A DNA stretch of 64,000 nucleotides, from the NCBI GenBank assembly GCA_024743275.1, contig JANSWW010000013.1, positions 59,113 through 123,112 on the forward strand. Direction: 5' to 3'. Shown one piece after another: positions 1 to 8,511 of the stretch. The stretch's first letter is position 1. Every line of letters starts with the position of its first letter. The DNA comes from Alphaproteobacteria bacterium (GTDB taxonomy: Bacteria > Pseudomonadota > Alphaproteobacteria > JANSWW01). The notes below the pieces were generated by a model. That model was not told the DNA's origin. It did no database searches and saw only the letters and a list, made by a program, of their open reading frames with translations. The position numbers were made by a program, and so were the translations under genes.

Positions 1-160
1 AAGAACTCTTCGGCGACATGGGCGGCGAGGTGCTCGGCACCGTTTTTGACATAGCGGCGTCACAGTTAACGCGGGATTACTTACTCAATAGTTTGGCGTC
101 GGCGGATTACTCATTCATTAACGTCGTCGGGTTAACGGCAACGACAGCGATGATCGGCAC
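1..160. other. Unassigned segment with short direct repeats, possible mobile-element edge
   Basis: No gene was recognised. The motif GGATTACTTACTCA (74-87) recurs as GGATTACTCATTCA (104-117), and the local base composition is poorer in GC than the genes that follow. The open frame through 3-344 resembles nothing I know. The segment abuts a methionine gamma-lyase gene that has lost its 5' part, so this may be the terminal region of an insertion sequence that truncated it. That is inference: no transposase is visible inside the window. Confidence 0.3.
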
Positions 161-393
161 CAAAGCGATGGTTGCTGCCGCGCCTTGCGCGGGCGGTGTC
201 GCTCGGCGATGCCGAATCGCTGATCCAGCATCCGGCGTGCATGACCCATTCCACCTATACGCCCCAGGAAAGGGCCGTCCATGGCATCGGCGACGGGCTG
301 ATCCGCTTGTCCGTCGGGTTGGAGGATGTGACGGATATCGTTGACGATCTGGACAGGGCGTTGTCCTTATCACGGCCCGCACTCATCGCCTGA
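160..393 (+). pseudogene. 5'-truncated methionine gamma-lyase (C-terminal remnant)
   Basis: The frame encodes about 75 residues matching the C-terminal end of Cys/Met-metabolism PLP enzymes: [20 protein letters not shown], then the conserved [16 protein letters not shown] and an aspartate-rich end. A full enzyme is about 400 residues, and the PLP-binding lysine and everything before the last domain are absent. An in-frame stop lies at 151-153, so it does not continue upstream. Methionine gamma-lyase makes 2-oxobutyrate, methanethiol and ammonia. The next gene, 17 bp downstream, encodes an E1 enzyme that would use the oxoacid. The fragment is therefore read as a relic of an mdeA-mdeB pair. Confidence 0.7.
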
Positions 394-410
394 GACCGGA
401 GGACCCCCCG

Positions 411-2792
411 ATGACCCGCGAAACCCACCATCTGAAGACGATCGAGCAACGGCTCCTTTGGCTTTCCCACTGGATGATTCACCACGCCAATCATATCCGG
501 CCCAAGGTGGATGGGATCAAAATCGGGGGGCACCAAGCCTCGTCCGCGTCCATGGTCTCGATCATGACGGCGCTGTACTGCGCCGCGCTGCGGCCGGAGG
601 ACCGGGTGGCCGTCAAACCCCATGCGTCGCCCGTCTTCCACGCGCTGCAATATCTGATGGGCAATCAATCCCGCGAGAATATCGAGAATTTCAGGGGGTT
701 CGGCGGTGCGCAGAGCTATCCCAGCCGGACCAAGGATGTCGATGACGTCGACTTCTCCACGGGGTCGGTGGGCCTCGGTGTCGCCATCACCGGGTTCGCC
801 TCTCTCATCCAGGACTATATCCAGGCGAAATCCTGGGCGTCGGACCGGCCGATGGGCCGGATGGTGGCCCTGGTGGGGGACGCCGAACTGGACGAGGGCA
901 ATGTCTACGAGGCGTTGCAGGAGGGGTGGAAGAACGATCTGCGGAACACCTGGTGGGTGATCGACTATAACCGCCAATCCTTGGACGGGATCGTGCGGGA
1001 AGGGCTGTTCGAACGCATCGAAAAGATCTTCGACGCCTTCGGCTGGGATGTGGTGCGCGTCAAATACGGCGTCCTGCAACGCGCGGCGTTCGAAGAGCCG
1101 GGCGGCGATCGGCTGCGCGCCTGGATCGATGCCTGTCCGAATCAGGAATATGCCGCGCTCACCTTCATGGGCGGAGCTGTCTGGCGGAAACGGCTGATGG
1201 ACGACCTCGGCGATCAAGGCGATGTGAGCGCGCTGATCGACCGGCGGAGCGACGAGGCGCTGGCGGCACTGATGGAAAACCTCGGCGGCAACTGTGTGGA
1301 GACCATGGCGGAGACCTTCGCCGCCGTTCAGCATGACCGCCCGACATGTTTCCTCGCCTATACGATCAAAGGCTGGGGAACCCCCATCGCCGGCCATAAG
1401 GACAATCATGGCGGTCTGATGAACGTCGCGCAGTTCGCCCAATGGCAGGAGCGGATGGGGGTGCCGGCCGGCCGGGAATGGGACAGGATGGCGGGCGTTT
1501 CGGATCCGGCGTCGCTGCAGCGCTTCCTGGACGCCGTGCCTTTCTTCGCCAAGGGAACGCGGCGCTTCGACGACGCGAAGATCGCGGTCCCGGCCCTGTC
1601 CGTTTCGGCGACGGGCGCGGTCTCGACCCAGATGGCCTTCGGCAAGATCTTGGACGATCTCTCCAAGGGCGACAGCGAATTGGCCGAGCGGATCCTGACC
1701 ACGTCACCGGATGTGACGGGCACGACCAATCTCGGCCCGTGGGTGAACCGGCGAAAGCTGTTCGCGCGGACCGCCCAGGCCGACGCCTTTATCGAGCATC
1801 GCATTCCATCGACGGCGAAGTGGGATTTCACGCCGGCGGGCCAGCATATCGAGCTCGGCATCGCCGAGATGAACCTGATGCTGCTGCTGGGCGCTGCCGG
1901 TCTCTCCCATTCGCTGTTCGGCAAGCGGCTCATTCCCATCGGCACCCTTTACGATCCGTTCGTCAGCCGCGGTCTCGATGCGCTGAACTATGCCTGTTAT
2001 CAGGATGCCCGGTTCATCCTGGTGGGAACGCCCTCCGGCGTGACCCTGGCGCCCGAGGGCGGCGCCCATCAATCGGTCGGCACGCCCCTGATCGGGATGA
2101 GCCAGGACGGGTTGGCGGCGTTCGAACCGGCCTTCGCCGACGAACTGGCCGTGATCATGGAATGGGCCTTCGATTACCTGCAGCGGGACGGAAGCGGCGA
2201 TCCCGACGAGCGCACCTGGTTGCGCGATGAAACCGGCGGCTCGGTCTATCTCCGCCTGACCACGAATCCCATCGAGCAGCCGGGCGTGCGCGCGGATGAA
2301 GCCTTCCGGCAAGGCGCCATCGACGGGGCCTATTGGATGCGCAAACCCGGACCGAATTGCGAGATCGTGATCGCCTATCAGGGGGCCGTCGCCCCGGAGG
2401 CGATCAAGGCCGCGGGTCTGATCGGGGAAGGACGCCGGGATATCGGTGTGCTGTCCGTGACCTCCGCCGACCGGCTGAACGCGGGCTGGACCGCCGCGCA
2501 GCGGGCACGCTCCCGCGGGGTTGCCGACGCGAAGAGCCATATCGAGACCCTGATGTCCGGCCTGTCCCCCCACTGTAGGATCATCACGGTGATCGACGGC
2601 CACCCGGCCACCCTATCCTGGCTCGGCGCTGTCCTGGGGCACCAGACGATCCCGATGGGGGTCGAGCATTTCGGTCAAACCGGCACCATCGCAGAGCTCT
2701 ACCGGCATCACGGGATCGACGCGGAGGCGATCATCGAGAAGGTCAACGGTCTGACCGCCGGACGCCCCGTCCTGTCCCTGGCGTCGGGATAG
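411..2792 (+). CDS. mdeB: Homodimeric-type 2-oxoacid dehydrogenase E1 (2-oxobutyrate dehydrogenase, MdeB-like)
   Basis: This 793-residue thiamine-diphosphate enzyme belongs to the AceE/transketolase superfamily. The ThDP/Mg signature runs from GDAELDEG (156-163) to Asn187 (DYNRQSLDG). A transketolase-like N-terminal region (ADH-type HASPVFHALQYLMG) is followed by pyrimidine-domain features, including GIAEMNL with the probable ThDP-activating Glu, and PEGGAHQS. It is about 90 residues shorter than E. coli AceE. In Pseudomonas putida, mdeB, an AceE-like E1 for 2-oxobutyrate, lies directly after methionine gamma-lyase (established knowledge). The same order here, with a truncated lyase, supports the call. 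Start: ATG with GGAGGA 8-13 bases upstream. An ordinary pyruvate dehydrogenase E1 is the alternative. Confidence 0.65.
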   Translation: MTRETHHLKTIEQRLLWLSHWMIHHANHIRPKVDGIKIGGHQASSASMVSIMTALYCAALRPEDRVAVKPHASPVFHALQYLMGNQSRENIENFRGFGGAQSYPSRTKDVDDVDFSTGSVGLGVAITGFASLIQDYIQAKSWASDRPMGRMVALVGDAELDEGNVYEALQEGWKNDLRNTWWVIDYNRQSLDGIVREGLFERIEKIFDAFGWDVVRVKYGVLQRAAFEEPGGDRLRAWIDACPNQEYAALTFMGGAVWRKRLMDDLGDQGDVSALIDRRSDEALAALMENLGGNCVETMAETFAAVQHDRPTCFLAYTIKGWGTPIAGHKDNHGGLMNVAQFAQWQERMGVPAGREWDRMAGVSDPASLQRFLDAVPFFAKGTRRFDDAKIAVPALSVSATGAVSTQMAFGKILDDLSKGDSELAERILTTSPDVTGTTNLGPWVNRRKLFARTAQADAFIEHRIPSTAKWDFTPAGQHIELGIAEMNLMLLLGAAGLSHSLFGKRLIPIGTLYDPFVSRGLDALNYACYQDARFILVGTPSGVTLAPEGGAHQSVGTPLIGMSQDGLAAFEPAFADELAVIMEWAFDYLQRDGSGDPDERTWLRDETGGSVYLRLTTNPIEQPGVRADEAFRQGAIDGAYWMRKPGPNCEIVIAYQGAVAPEAIKAAGLIGEGRRDIGVLSVTSADRLNAGWTAAQRARSRGVADAKSHIETLMSGLSPHCRIITVIDGHPATLSWLGAVLGHQTIPMGVEHFGQTGTIAELYRHHGIDAEAIIEKVNGLTAGRPVLSLASG

Positions 2793-2810
2793 GGGCGTGG
2801 CCGATCCGGT

Positions 2811-3731
2811 CTATCCGGAGTGCTGACACGCCGACTTGACCAGGCGCCGGAGCCATTGATGCGCCGGATCCTCCGTGAAGCGCTCGTGCCAGATCTGCGA
2901 CACGGTGAAGACGGGCGCCCTCAGTTCTTCCGGAGGGGCGACCAGCCGTAGGTCCTCGGTCATGACCTGCCGGGCGAGGAGTTCCGGGACCGTGATGATC
3001 AGATCGGTGGCCGCGATCACGGCGCTGATCGTCAGGAAATGGGTGATCCGCAGCGCGATGGTTCTGGTCAGGCCATGCTGTTTCAGCGCGTCGTCGATCC
3101 AGCCGCCCCCCTTGCCGGTGATGCTCAGCAGCGCATGGGACGCGGCGGCATAGCCCGCCAGTGTCATACCGCCGTCGCAGAGCGGATGGCCCCGCCGCAT
3201 CAGGCAGACCTGACGGTCCCGCATCAAGCTTTGGGAGCGGACATTCTCCAAAACCGGTCCATACTCGACCACGCCGAATCCCAGGGAGATCTTGCCGTCG
3301 CAAAGATCGGTAATCGCCTCTTCGGACAGGTTCTCGATATCGATCTGAACCTGGGGCGCCAATCGGAAGACCTGGCCCAGGACCGGCGGCAGGATCATCT
3401 GGGTCAGATAGTCGGGTCCCATGATGCGGAAACGGTCCTGCGCCTGGGACGGGTCGAAGACCTGCGGTTTGAGCAGGCCCGACAGCCCTGCCAACGCATC
3501 CTGGACCGGCCCGCGCAACGCATCGGCCCGCGGTGTCAACACCATCCCCCGTCCGGATCGGACCAGCAGTGGGTCCTTCATCACATGTTGCAGGCGGTTC
3601 AGCGCCCGGCTCATGGCCGGCTGGGACAGGTTCACATGCTCGGCTGCCTTGCTGACGCTGGCGGTTTCCAGCAAGGCCCCGAGGGCCTTCAACAGGTTCA
3701 GGTCGACATTCAATATATGCTCTTGGTGCAT
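2811..3731 (-). CDS. LysR-family transcriptional regulator
   Basis: The N-terminal winged helix-turn-helix is clear (LNLLKALGALLETASVSKAA, then LSQPAMSRALNRLQ), and a LysR effector-binding domain follows, about 306 residues in all. The DVDLNLLKAL opening resembles the NodD/LinR-type subgroup. I preferred the Met at 3731 to the one 18 bases upstream because it sits at the usual distance from the HTH. The gene is convergent with mdeB (18 bp gap) and divergent from the NmrA-like reductase gene, with about 100 bp between start codons. By the usual LysR arrangement it probably controls that reductase. The inducer is unknown. Confidence 0.85.
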   Translation of the reverse strand: MHQEHILNVDLNLLKALGALLETASVSKAAEHVNLSQPAMSRALNRLQHVMKDPLLVRSGRGMVLTPRADALRGPVQDALAGLSGLLKPQVFDPSQAQDRFRIMGPDYLTQMILPPVLGQVFRLAPQVQIDIENLSEEAITDLCDGKISLGFGVVEYGPVLENVRSQSLMRDRQVCLMRRGHPLCDGGMTLAGYAAASHALLSITGKGGGWIDDALKQHGLTRTIALRITHFLTISAVIAATDLIITVPELLARQVMTEDLRLVAPPEELRAPVFTVSQIWHERFTEDPAHQWLRRLVKSACQHSG

Positions 3732-3834
3732 GAGATTTATATAAAGCATGCATTAGAGTAATTCAACTGCACCGCATACCTTGGGCTCATCGGACTTCAC
3801 CGACCCAGATTTCAAAGCCACAAGGAGAGAGCAA

Positions 3835-4698
3835 ATGTTTGTCGTTTCAGGCGCCACAGGCCACACGGGTTCCGTCGTCGCTCAGACCCTCATCGACCAG
3901 GGCCAGCCCGTTCGGGTTATCGTACGGTCCGAGGAAAAGGGCGATTCCTGGAAGGCGAAGGGGGCAGAGGTCGCCGTCGCCGACATGATGGACCGGGACG
4001 CCATGACCCGGGCCTTGCGGGGCGCTGCCGGCGCCTATTTCCTGCTGCCGGCGGATCTGGACAACGAGGCCTTCATCGACGACAGCGTCAAGCGCGCCGA
4101 GGCCATCGTCGACGCCGCCAAGGCGGCCGGACTGCCCCATGCGGTGGTCCTCTCGTCGGCCGGGGCACAATATGAGGACCGTGTCGGTCCGCTCTCGACG
4201 ATCGCCTATCTGGAGAAGCTGTTCCGGAAGGCCTCCATTCCCCTGACCGCCGTCCGGCCCGGCTATTTTCTGGAGAACATCCAGGACGTCATGCCGGCCA
4301 TCCTCCACGAGGGCATCTATCCGAGCATGATCCTGCCTCTCGACTTCAAGATCGACATGGTCGCGACCCGGGACATCGGGCTGACGATCGCGGAAGCCTT
4401 GGTCGATCCGACGCCGGTGCCGCATCGCGTGGTCGAACTGCAGGGCGCGCAACAATACTCGGCCGAGGACATCGCGGCGGAACTGTCCAAACAGCTCGAC
4501 CGGGATATCGTCCCCGTCGCGGTGCCGCGGGAAGCCTGGGTCGCCGAAATGAAGGAGAGCGGGCTCTCCCAACAATCGGCCGAGAGCATGGCGGAGCTGT
4601 ATGAGAGCATCAACAACGGACGCGTCGCCTTTTTGGACCCGAACGCAAAACGGTCCAAGATCGATCTGCGTACCTTCCTGCGGCAGCATGTCGCCTGA
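3835..4698 (+). CDS. NmrA-like NAD(P)-binding oxidoreductase
   Basis: A 287-residue atypical short-chain dehydrogenase/NmrA-family protein. The Rossmann dinucleotide motif is at the very N-terminus (VSGATGHTGSVV), followed by VRVIVRSEEKG and the usual VLSSAG strand-4 region. The closest functional relatives are QorB/YtfG-like quinone reductases and NmrA-type redox sensors, and the sequence does not separate them. The ATG at 3835 has AAGGAGAG seven bases upstream and is preferred to the TTG at 3781. It is transcribed divergently from a LysR gene that probably regulates it. Confidence 0.75.
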   Translation: MFVVSGATGHTGSVVAQTLIDQGQPVRVIVRSEEKGDSWKAKGAEVAVADMMDRDAMTRALRGAAGAYFLLPADLDNEAFIDDSVKRAEAIVDAAKAAGLPHAVVLSSAGAQYEDRVGPLSTIAYLEKLFRKASIPLTAVRPGYFLENIQDVMPAILHEGIYPSMILPLDFKIDMVATRDIGLTIAEALVDPTPVPHRVVELQGAQQYSAEDIAAELSKQLDRDIVPVAVPREAWVAEMKESGLSQQSAESMAELYESINNGRVAFLDPNAKRSKIDLRTFLRQHVA

Positions 4699-4727
4699 GC
4701 GTGTGGGCCGAACCTTCCCGGTCCCGC

Positions 4728-4749
4728 CCCTTCCGATCTGTCGGGAGGG
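4728..4749 (+). terminator. Hairpin after the NmrA-like gene
   Basis: CCCTTCCGA (4728-4736) pairs with TCGGGAGGG (4741-4749) over nine positions with one G-U pair and a TCTG loop. It lies 30 bases past the stop codon. No long T-run follows, so termination is likely but not certain. Confidence 0.45.
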
Positions 4750-4915
4750 TTGGGATCGGGTGGTCAAGATGACTTTCTGGGTGAGAGTTCTTTCTTCTTT
4801 CCCATTCTGATTTGGATCAAACGGCCCCCCGCGCGTTTATGTCATTTTTGTTTCTTCCCGAATCGACGCATCGATAGGGCGTTTCGGGGTGAACGGCATT
4901 CAGCAGGGGGACGAT

Positions 4916-5941
4916 ATGGCAACCACGACGCAAGACCGGACGCGCCAAGCGAAGGATGAGGAAACGACCAAGACGGGCTCTCCCAAGCGCCAACCGCCCG
5001 CCGCAAAGTCCCCTTCCGGGGAGGAACAGACCCCAGCGGCGGGTCATCCGGTCCATCATGCGAGTGTCCACAAGAGCCATGCCCTGCTGCTGCACGAGCG
5101 GATGGTGACAAAGGGCCGGTCGGCGGCCCTACCCGAGAACTATCCCTATAAGCGGCGCATGCGGCGCGATCAGTATGAAGCCCGCAAACAGGAACTGCAG
5201 ATCGAACTGCTCAAGGTCCAGAACTGGGTCAAGGACACCGGCCAGCGGATCGTCGTGATCTTCGAAGGGCGTGACGCCGCCGGCAAGGGCGGCACCATCA
5301 AGCGGTTCATGGAGCATCTCAATCCACGCGGCGCCCGGGTCGTCGCCCTGGAAAAGCCGACCGAGGAGGAGCGGGGCCAGTGGTATTTCCAGCGCTATGT
5401 CCAGCATCTTCCGACCCGGGGCGAGATCGTCCTGTTCGACCGTTCCTGGTACAACCGGGCAGGGGTCGAGAAGGTCATGGGGTTCTGTTCGCCCGCCGAA
5501 TACATGGAGTTCATGCGCCAGGTCCCGGAACTGGAGCGTATGCTGGTGCGCAGCGGGGTCCGGCTCTTCAAGTTTTGGTTCTCGGTCAGTCGTGAAGAGC
5601 AGTTGCGCCGCTTCCAACTGCGCAACAGCGATCCGCTGAAGCACTGGAAGCTCAGCCCGGTCGACGTGCAGTCCTTGGATCTGTGGGACGACTATTCCGA
5701 CGCCAAGGAGCGGATGTTCTTCTACACCCATACGGCGGACTCGCCCTGGACGGTGGTGCGGTCGGACGACAAGAAACGGGCCCGGCTCAACTGCCTGCGC
5801 TATTTCCTCGGATCGCTTCCCTATCCCGGCGCCGACACTGAGGTCAGCCTCAAGGCCGATCCGAAGATCGTCGGCAACGCCGATACGTTCTATGAGACGC
5901 TGACCGACTTCGACGCCAGCCGGCAGATCAAGGCGGAATAG
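4916..5941 (+). CDS. ppk2: Polyphosphate kinase 2 (class I-like)
   Basis: PPK2 enzymes transfer phosphate between polyphosphate and nucleoside di- or monophosphates. Diagnostic elements: Walker A-like FEGRDAAGKGGTIKRF, the lid region LEKPTEEERGQWYFQRY, Walker B-like VLFDRSWYNRAGVE, and the distal WKLSPVDVQSLDLWDDY block. The single PPK2 domain follows an approximately 70-residue polar, proline- and lysine-rich N-terminal extension that is probably disordered. Start: the ATG at 4916 has GGGGGAC just upstream and is preferred to the ATG at 4889. The gene stands alone between a hairpin upstream and a long inverted repeat that begins four bases after its stop. Confidence 0.9.
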   Translation: MATTTQDRTRQAKDEETTKTGSPKRQPPAAKSPSGEEQTPAAGHPVHHASVHKSHALLLHERMVTKGRSAALPENYPYKRRMRRDQYEARKQELQIELLKVQNWVKDTGQRIVVIFEGRDAAGKGGTIKRFMEHLNPRGARVVALEKPTEEERGQWYFQRYVQHLPTRGEIVLFDRSWYNRAGVEKVMGFCSPAEYMEFMRQVPELERMLVRSGVRLFKFWFSVSREEQLRRFQLRNSDPLKHWKLSPVDVQSLDLWDDYSDAKERMFFYTHTADSPWTVVRSDDKKRARLNCLRYFLGSLPYPGADTEVSLKADPKIVGNADTFYETLTDFDASRQIKAE

Positions 5942-5944
5942 GCG

Positions 5945-6022
5945 CTCGTGTGGTGGATTTGAAGGTCGTCCCCTTATCCACAGCGCGCCCCCAAACGACC
6001 TTCAAATCCAAAACCACACGAG
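5945..6022. repeat. 25-28 bp inverted repeat with a DnaA box in the loop
   Basis: The left arm (5945-5969) and right arm (5995-6022) are perfect reverse complements except for three extra A's in the right arm (TTT when read from the other strand). The 25-base loop (5970-5994) contains TTATCCACA (5974-5982), a consensus high-affinity DnaA box. The element begins four bases after the ppk2 stop. It could be a transcription terminator, a dispersed palindromic repeat or a DnaA-titration site. Copies elsewhere cannot be checked from this window. Confidence 0.75.
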
Positions 6023-6351
6023 ATTCAACAAGGGTCTTCAGGTTATGAACCCATAAATCCCATCGATCTCTGTTCAGGCCGGATTTGGATGGATTGGAAG
6101 TGAAGATTTCGCAGAAGAATGTGGGGCGTTTTTCAAGAAATCTTCATGACAAGACGTCAAATCCGCCGAACCGCTGTGCGGCCATCGCTATAGCGCCGAT
6201 CTCCATCGTCGAACCGGCTCACCGATGCGCCGCATCGCTTTCGCTGCTTCTCCTTACATCTCAACGCTCTACCGATGGCAGAGCCGGATGGGATTTATGA
6301 TTTCATGACCTGGACCGTCGACAAACGGCGTGGCGCCGGATCGATCGTCCG
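6023..6351. other. Intergenic, no gene seen
   Basis: About 330 bases between the ppk2 inverted repeat and the convergent FMN reductase gene. The short open frames have no family resemblance and no convincing ribosome-binding site. I see no tRNA or clear terminator. Confidence 0.5.
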
Positions 6352-6999
6352 TCAGGGCGCGTTGCGTTGTGAAGGGTCTCGTGTAAAGGCCTCCGGCCGC
6401 TCCATGCCGGCCTCACGTGCCCGGGCCGCGGGGGCCGCCCACCATTCCAACTGGGCAAGCGCGCGTCCGATATAACCCTCCCACTGGTCCGCGTCGACGC
6501 CGGCGAGATAATCCCCGTCCTCGTCGAAGACCTCCTGGGCCTTCGGGACATGGATCATCGCGGAAACCGGCAGACAGCCGAGTTCCGAGAGGAAGGTTCT
6601 CATGCCGACGGCGGCCCGCGCCCCACCCCATTGCCCGGCGGAATAGGTGACGATGACGCTTGGCTTGTAGGAAAACAGGGAGCTTCCGAAGTGGTTGAGC
6701 AGATCGGCGAGCGCCGGACTCATGGCGTGATTGTATTCCGGGCTCACCATCACATACCCGTCCGCCCCTCCGATCTCCCGGGCCAACCGCTCCAGCGGCT
6801 CCGGCGCTTTCCCCTTGGCATAGGCGAAATGGGGTTTGAAGAGGGGGCCGCGATCGAGCTCGAGTGGATCGATCAAGGTCACCTCATGGGGCGCGAAGGC
6901 GGGGTGATGGGTGAGGGCGGCCGCCACGCGGGCGCCGAGCCGCTTCGGACGGGGCGGCGTGCTGTCCCGAACGGACCCCAAAAAAACAATGAAATTCAT
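6352..6999 (-). CDS. NADPH-dependent FMN reductase family protein
   Basis: A 215-residue flavodoxin-fold reductase. It opens MNFIVFLGSVRDSTPPRPKRL (FMN-phosphate loop GSVR) and contains VMVSPEYNHAMSPALADLLNHF, the hallmark SPEYN..PG-type motif of the ChrR/YieF/azoreductase-like family. It probably reduces FMN, quinones or similar acceptors using NAD(P)H. The loop insertion DSTPPRPKRLG is longer than in many homologues, and an extended C-terminal tail (WWAAPAARAREAG) is present. It is monocistronic and faces ppk2. Confidence 0.85.
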   Translation of the reverse strand: MNFIVFLGSVRDSTPPRPKRLGARVAAALTHHPAFAPHEVTLIDPLELDRGPLFKPHFAYAKGKAPEPLERLAREIGGADGYVMVSPEYNHAMSPALADLLNHFGSSLFSYKPSVIVTYSAGQWGGARAAVGMRTFLSELGCLPVSAMIHVPKAQEVFDEDGDYLAGVDADQWEGYIGRALAQLEWWAAPAARAREAGMERPEAFTRDPSQRNAP

Positions 7000-7231
7000 A
7001 CCGTTGTGCCGACCTCATCGGGTTGGGGCGGGGGCATCGGTCCCCTGACGCTATGGACTTGACGCTATGGAAGAGTATTCAGAAATCCGGGTCCGGTCAG
7101 CTATGGATGTTTCTTTCGCAAAACAATTAATAACGCACTGGAAAAACGGGGCTATCTTGAGATCATGAGGCTCGCATGATCTCTTCCCCCGAGCATTCTC
7201 GTGTTGGCTATTGCGGCGGGATCTTTGACCT

Positions 7232-7484
7232 TCCAGGAAGACTGCGGTCAAGTCTCCGGATCGGGGCACGATCGAGGTGACCGCTTGCTTCCGCAAGGGC
7301 GCCGAAGAGCAGAAGAGACTTTTCCTTTCCGTCCGGGATATCGGCCGGGAAATCCCCGAAGCTCAGGGGCTTGGTGGTCGATGACAACGCCCTCAACCTG
7401 CACCTCGCGGCGGAGATCATCGCGGGTTGGGTGTGCTTGGCCGATATAGCCTCGGCCAGTGCTGGCGACACCTTGGCGGGATGA
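7232..7484 (+). pseudogene. Relic of a hybrid sensor histidine kinase (HATPase end plus receiver start)
   Basis: One frame (about 7232-7381) reads KTAVKSPDRGTIEVTA and then LFLSVRDIGREIPEAQ. These match the N-box (NAVKFTDRG.IEV) and G1 box (VxDTGxGIPxE) of a histidine-kinase ATPase domain, and a stop follows at 7382. In a different frame (7353-7484), starting just upstream of that stop, is GLVVDDNALNLHLAAEII, the start of a receiver domain with its acidic pair (LVVDDN). The usual order kinase core then receiver is kept, but the frame is shifted, the N-box Asn is lost, and most of both domains is missing. This is a decayed gene in an otherwise empty approximately 620-base gap (7000-7622). Confidence 0.6.
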
Positions 7485-7622
7485 AGCGCCCTATGGGCTG
7501 ACCGGTTTTTCGGCTGCCCCCTGGCCGCCCCCCTGGCTTTGGGGAAAAACCGTGCTTAAAATGGGGAAATACGCCCGGGCGGCGAAACGGCCCGGGCTCT
7601 GTCTCGGGGGAGGCGTCAGACC

Positions 7623-8417
7623 ATGCAAACCAATCAAACAGACCTTCAAGCCGCACCACCGATTCGTCTGGAGGTGGCCACGGCCACGGTCGACGACGTC
7701 AAGGCGGCGTTCCGCGCCGGAGTGCGCGACACCCTGAAACGACCGGCCCTCAGCCTGTTCTTCGGGTTGGTTTTCGCCCTCCTAGGGGCGGTGCTCATCG
7801 CCGGATTGGCGGTATTCCAGCAGGCCTGGATCGCGATCGCGGTCGGCGTCGGGTTTCCGCTCGTCGCGCCGTTCCTCGCCGCCGGGCTTTATGAAATGTC
7901 ACGCCGGATGCGCCGGGGCGAGCCGTTCTCGGCGTCCGACATTTTTCTGGTCGTTTTCAACCAGCAGCGCCGCGAATTCGGTTGGATGGCCTTTGTGCTG
8001 CTCTTCGTTTTCTGGATCTGGGCCTATCAGGTGCGGATCGTGCTGGCGATCACGCTTCAATACAACGCGCCGAGCTCTCTCGACGGCCTGTTGCGGGTGA
8101 TCACCACGACGCCGGAAGGGGCCTCTTTCCTGGCTTTGGGCTCGGTCAGCGGGGCGGTCCTGTCGACGGTTCTGTTTTCGATCACCGTGATCTCGATGCC
8201 GCTGCTGCTGGACAAGAATGTCGACTTCATCACCGCGATGATCACCAGCGTGAAGACCGTTCTCAAGAGCCCCGCCGTCATGTTGGGGTGGGGGGCTGTG
8301 ATCGGCGCCCTCACGCTTCTGGCGGTAGCGCCCGCCTTGCTCGGGGTGATTTTCGTCGTGCCGATCCTCGGCCATGCCTCCTGGCATCTCTACGAGCGGC
8401 TGGTTTCGGAGAAGTGA
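7623..8417 (+). CDS. DUF2189 integral membrane protein
   Basis: A 264-residue polytopic inner-membrane protein with about six hydrophobic segments. Two form an N-terminal hairpin (LSLFFGLVFALLGAVLIAGL and IAIAVGVGFPLVAPFLAAG), followed by the conserved YEMSRRMRRGEP loop. A central segment and three C-terminal segments ending at GHASWHLYERLV complete it. This layout matches the DUF2189 family, which is widespread in Alphaproteobacteria and of unknown function. The ATG at 7623 has GGGGAGG 10 bases upstream. It lies 94 bp before nagZ on the same strand, and a functional link is unproven. Confidence 0.85.
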   Translation: MQTNQTDLQAAPPIRLEVATATVDDVKAAFRAGVRDTLKRPALSLFFGLVFALLGAVLIAGLAVFQQAWIAIAVGVGFPLVAPFLAAGLYEMSRRMRRGEPFSASDIFLVVFNQQRREFGWMAFVLLFVFWIWAYQVRIVLAITLQYNAPSSLDGLLRVITTTPEGASFLALGSVSGAVLSTVLFSITVISMPLLLDKNVDFITAMITSVKTVLKSPAVMLGWGAVIGALTLLAVAPALLGVIFVVPILGHASWHLYERLVSEK

Positions 8418-8511
8418 GGCGGGACGGATCCGTTTGGATTTGGGGGATTTCTTGCCGCGCTGACGGCGCCGCTGCTACTGTCCGCCGCCCTTCAACCGGT
8501 GGAGAAAGCGC

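Noticed and set aside
255..1442. Open frame of 395 codons opposite mdeB
   Set aside because: Antisense shadow of a conserved E1 gene, with no recognisable domain.
6085..6300. Short frame downstream of the ppk2 inverted repeat
   Set aside because: No ribosome-binding site and no family resemblance, with composition of a random frame.
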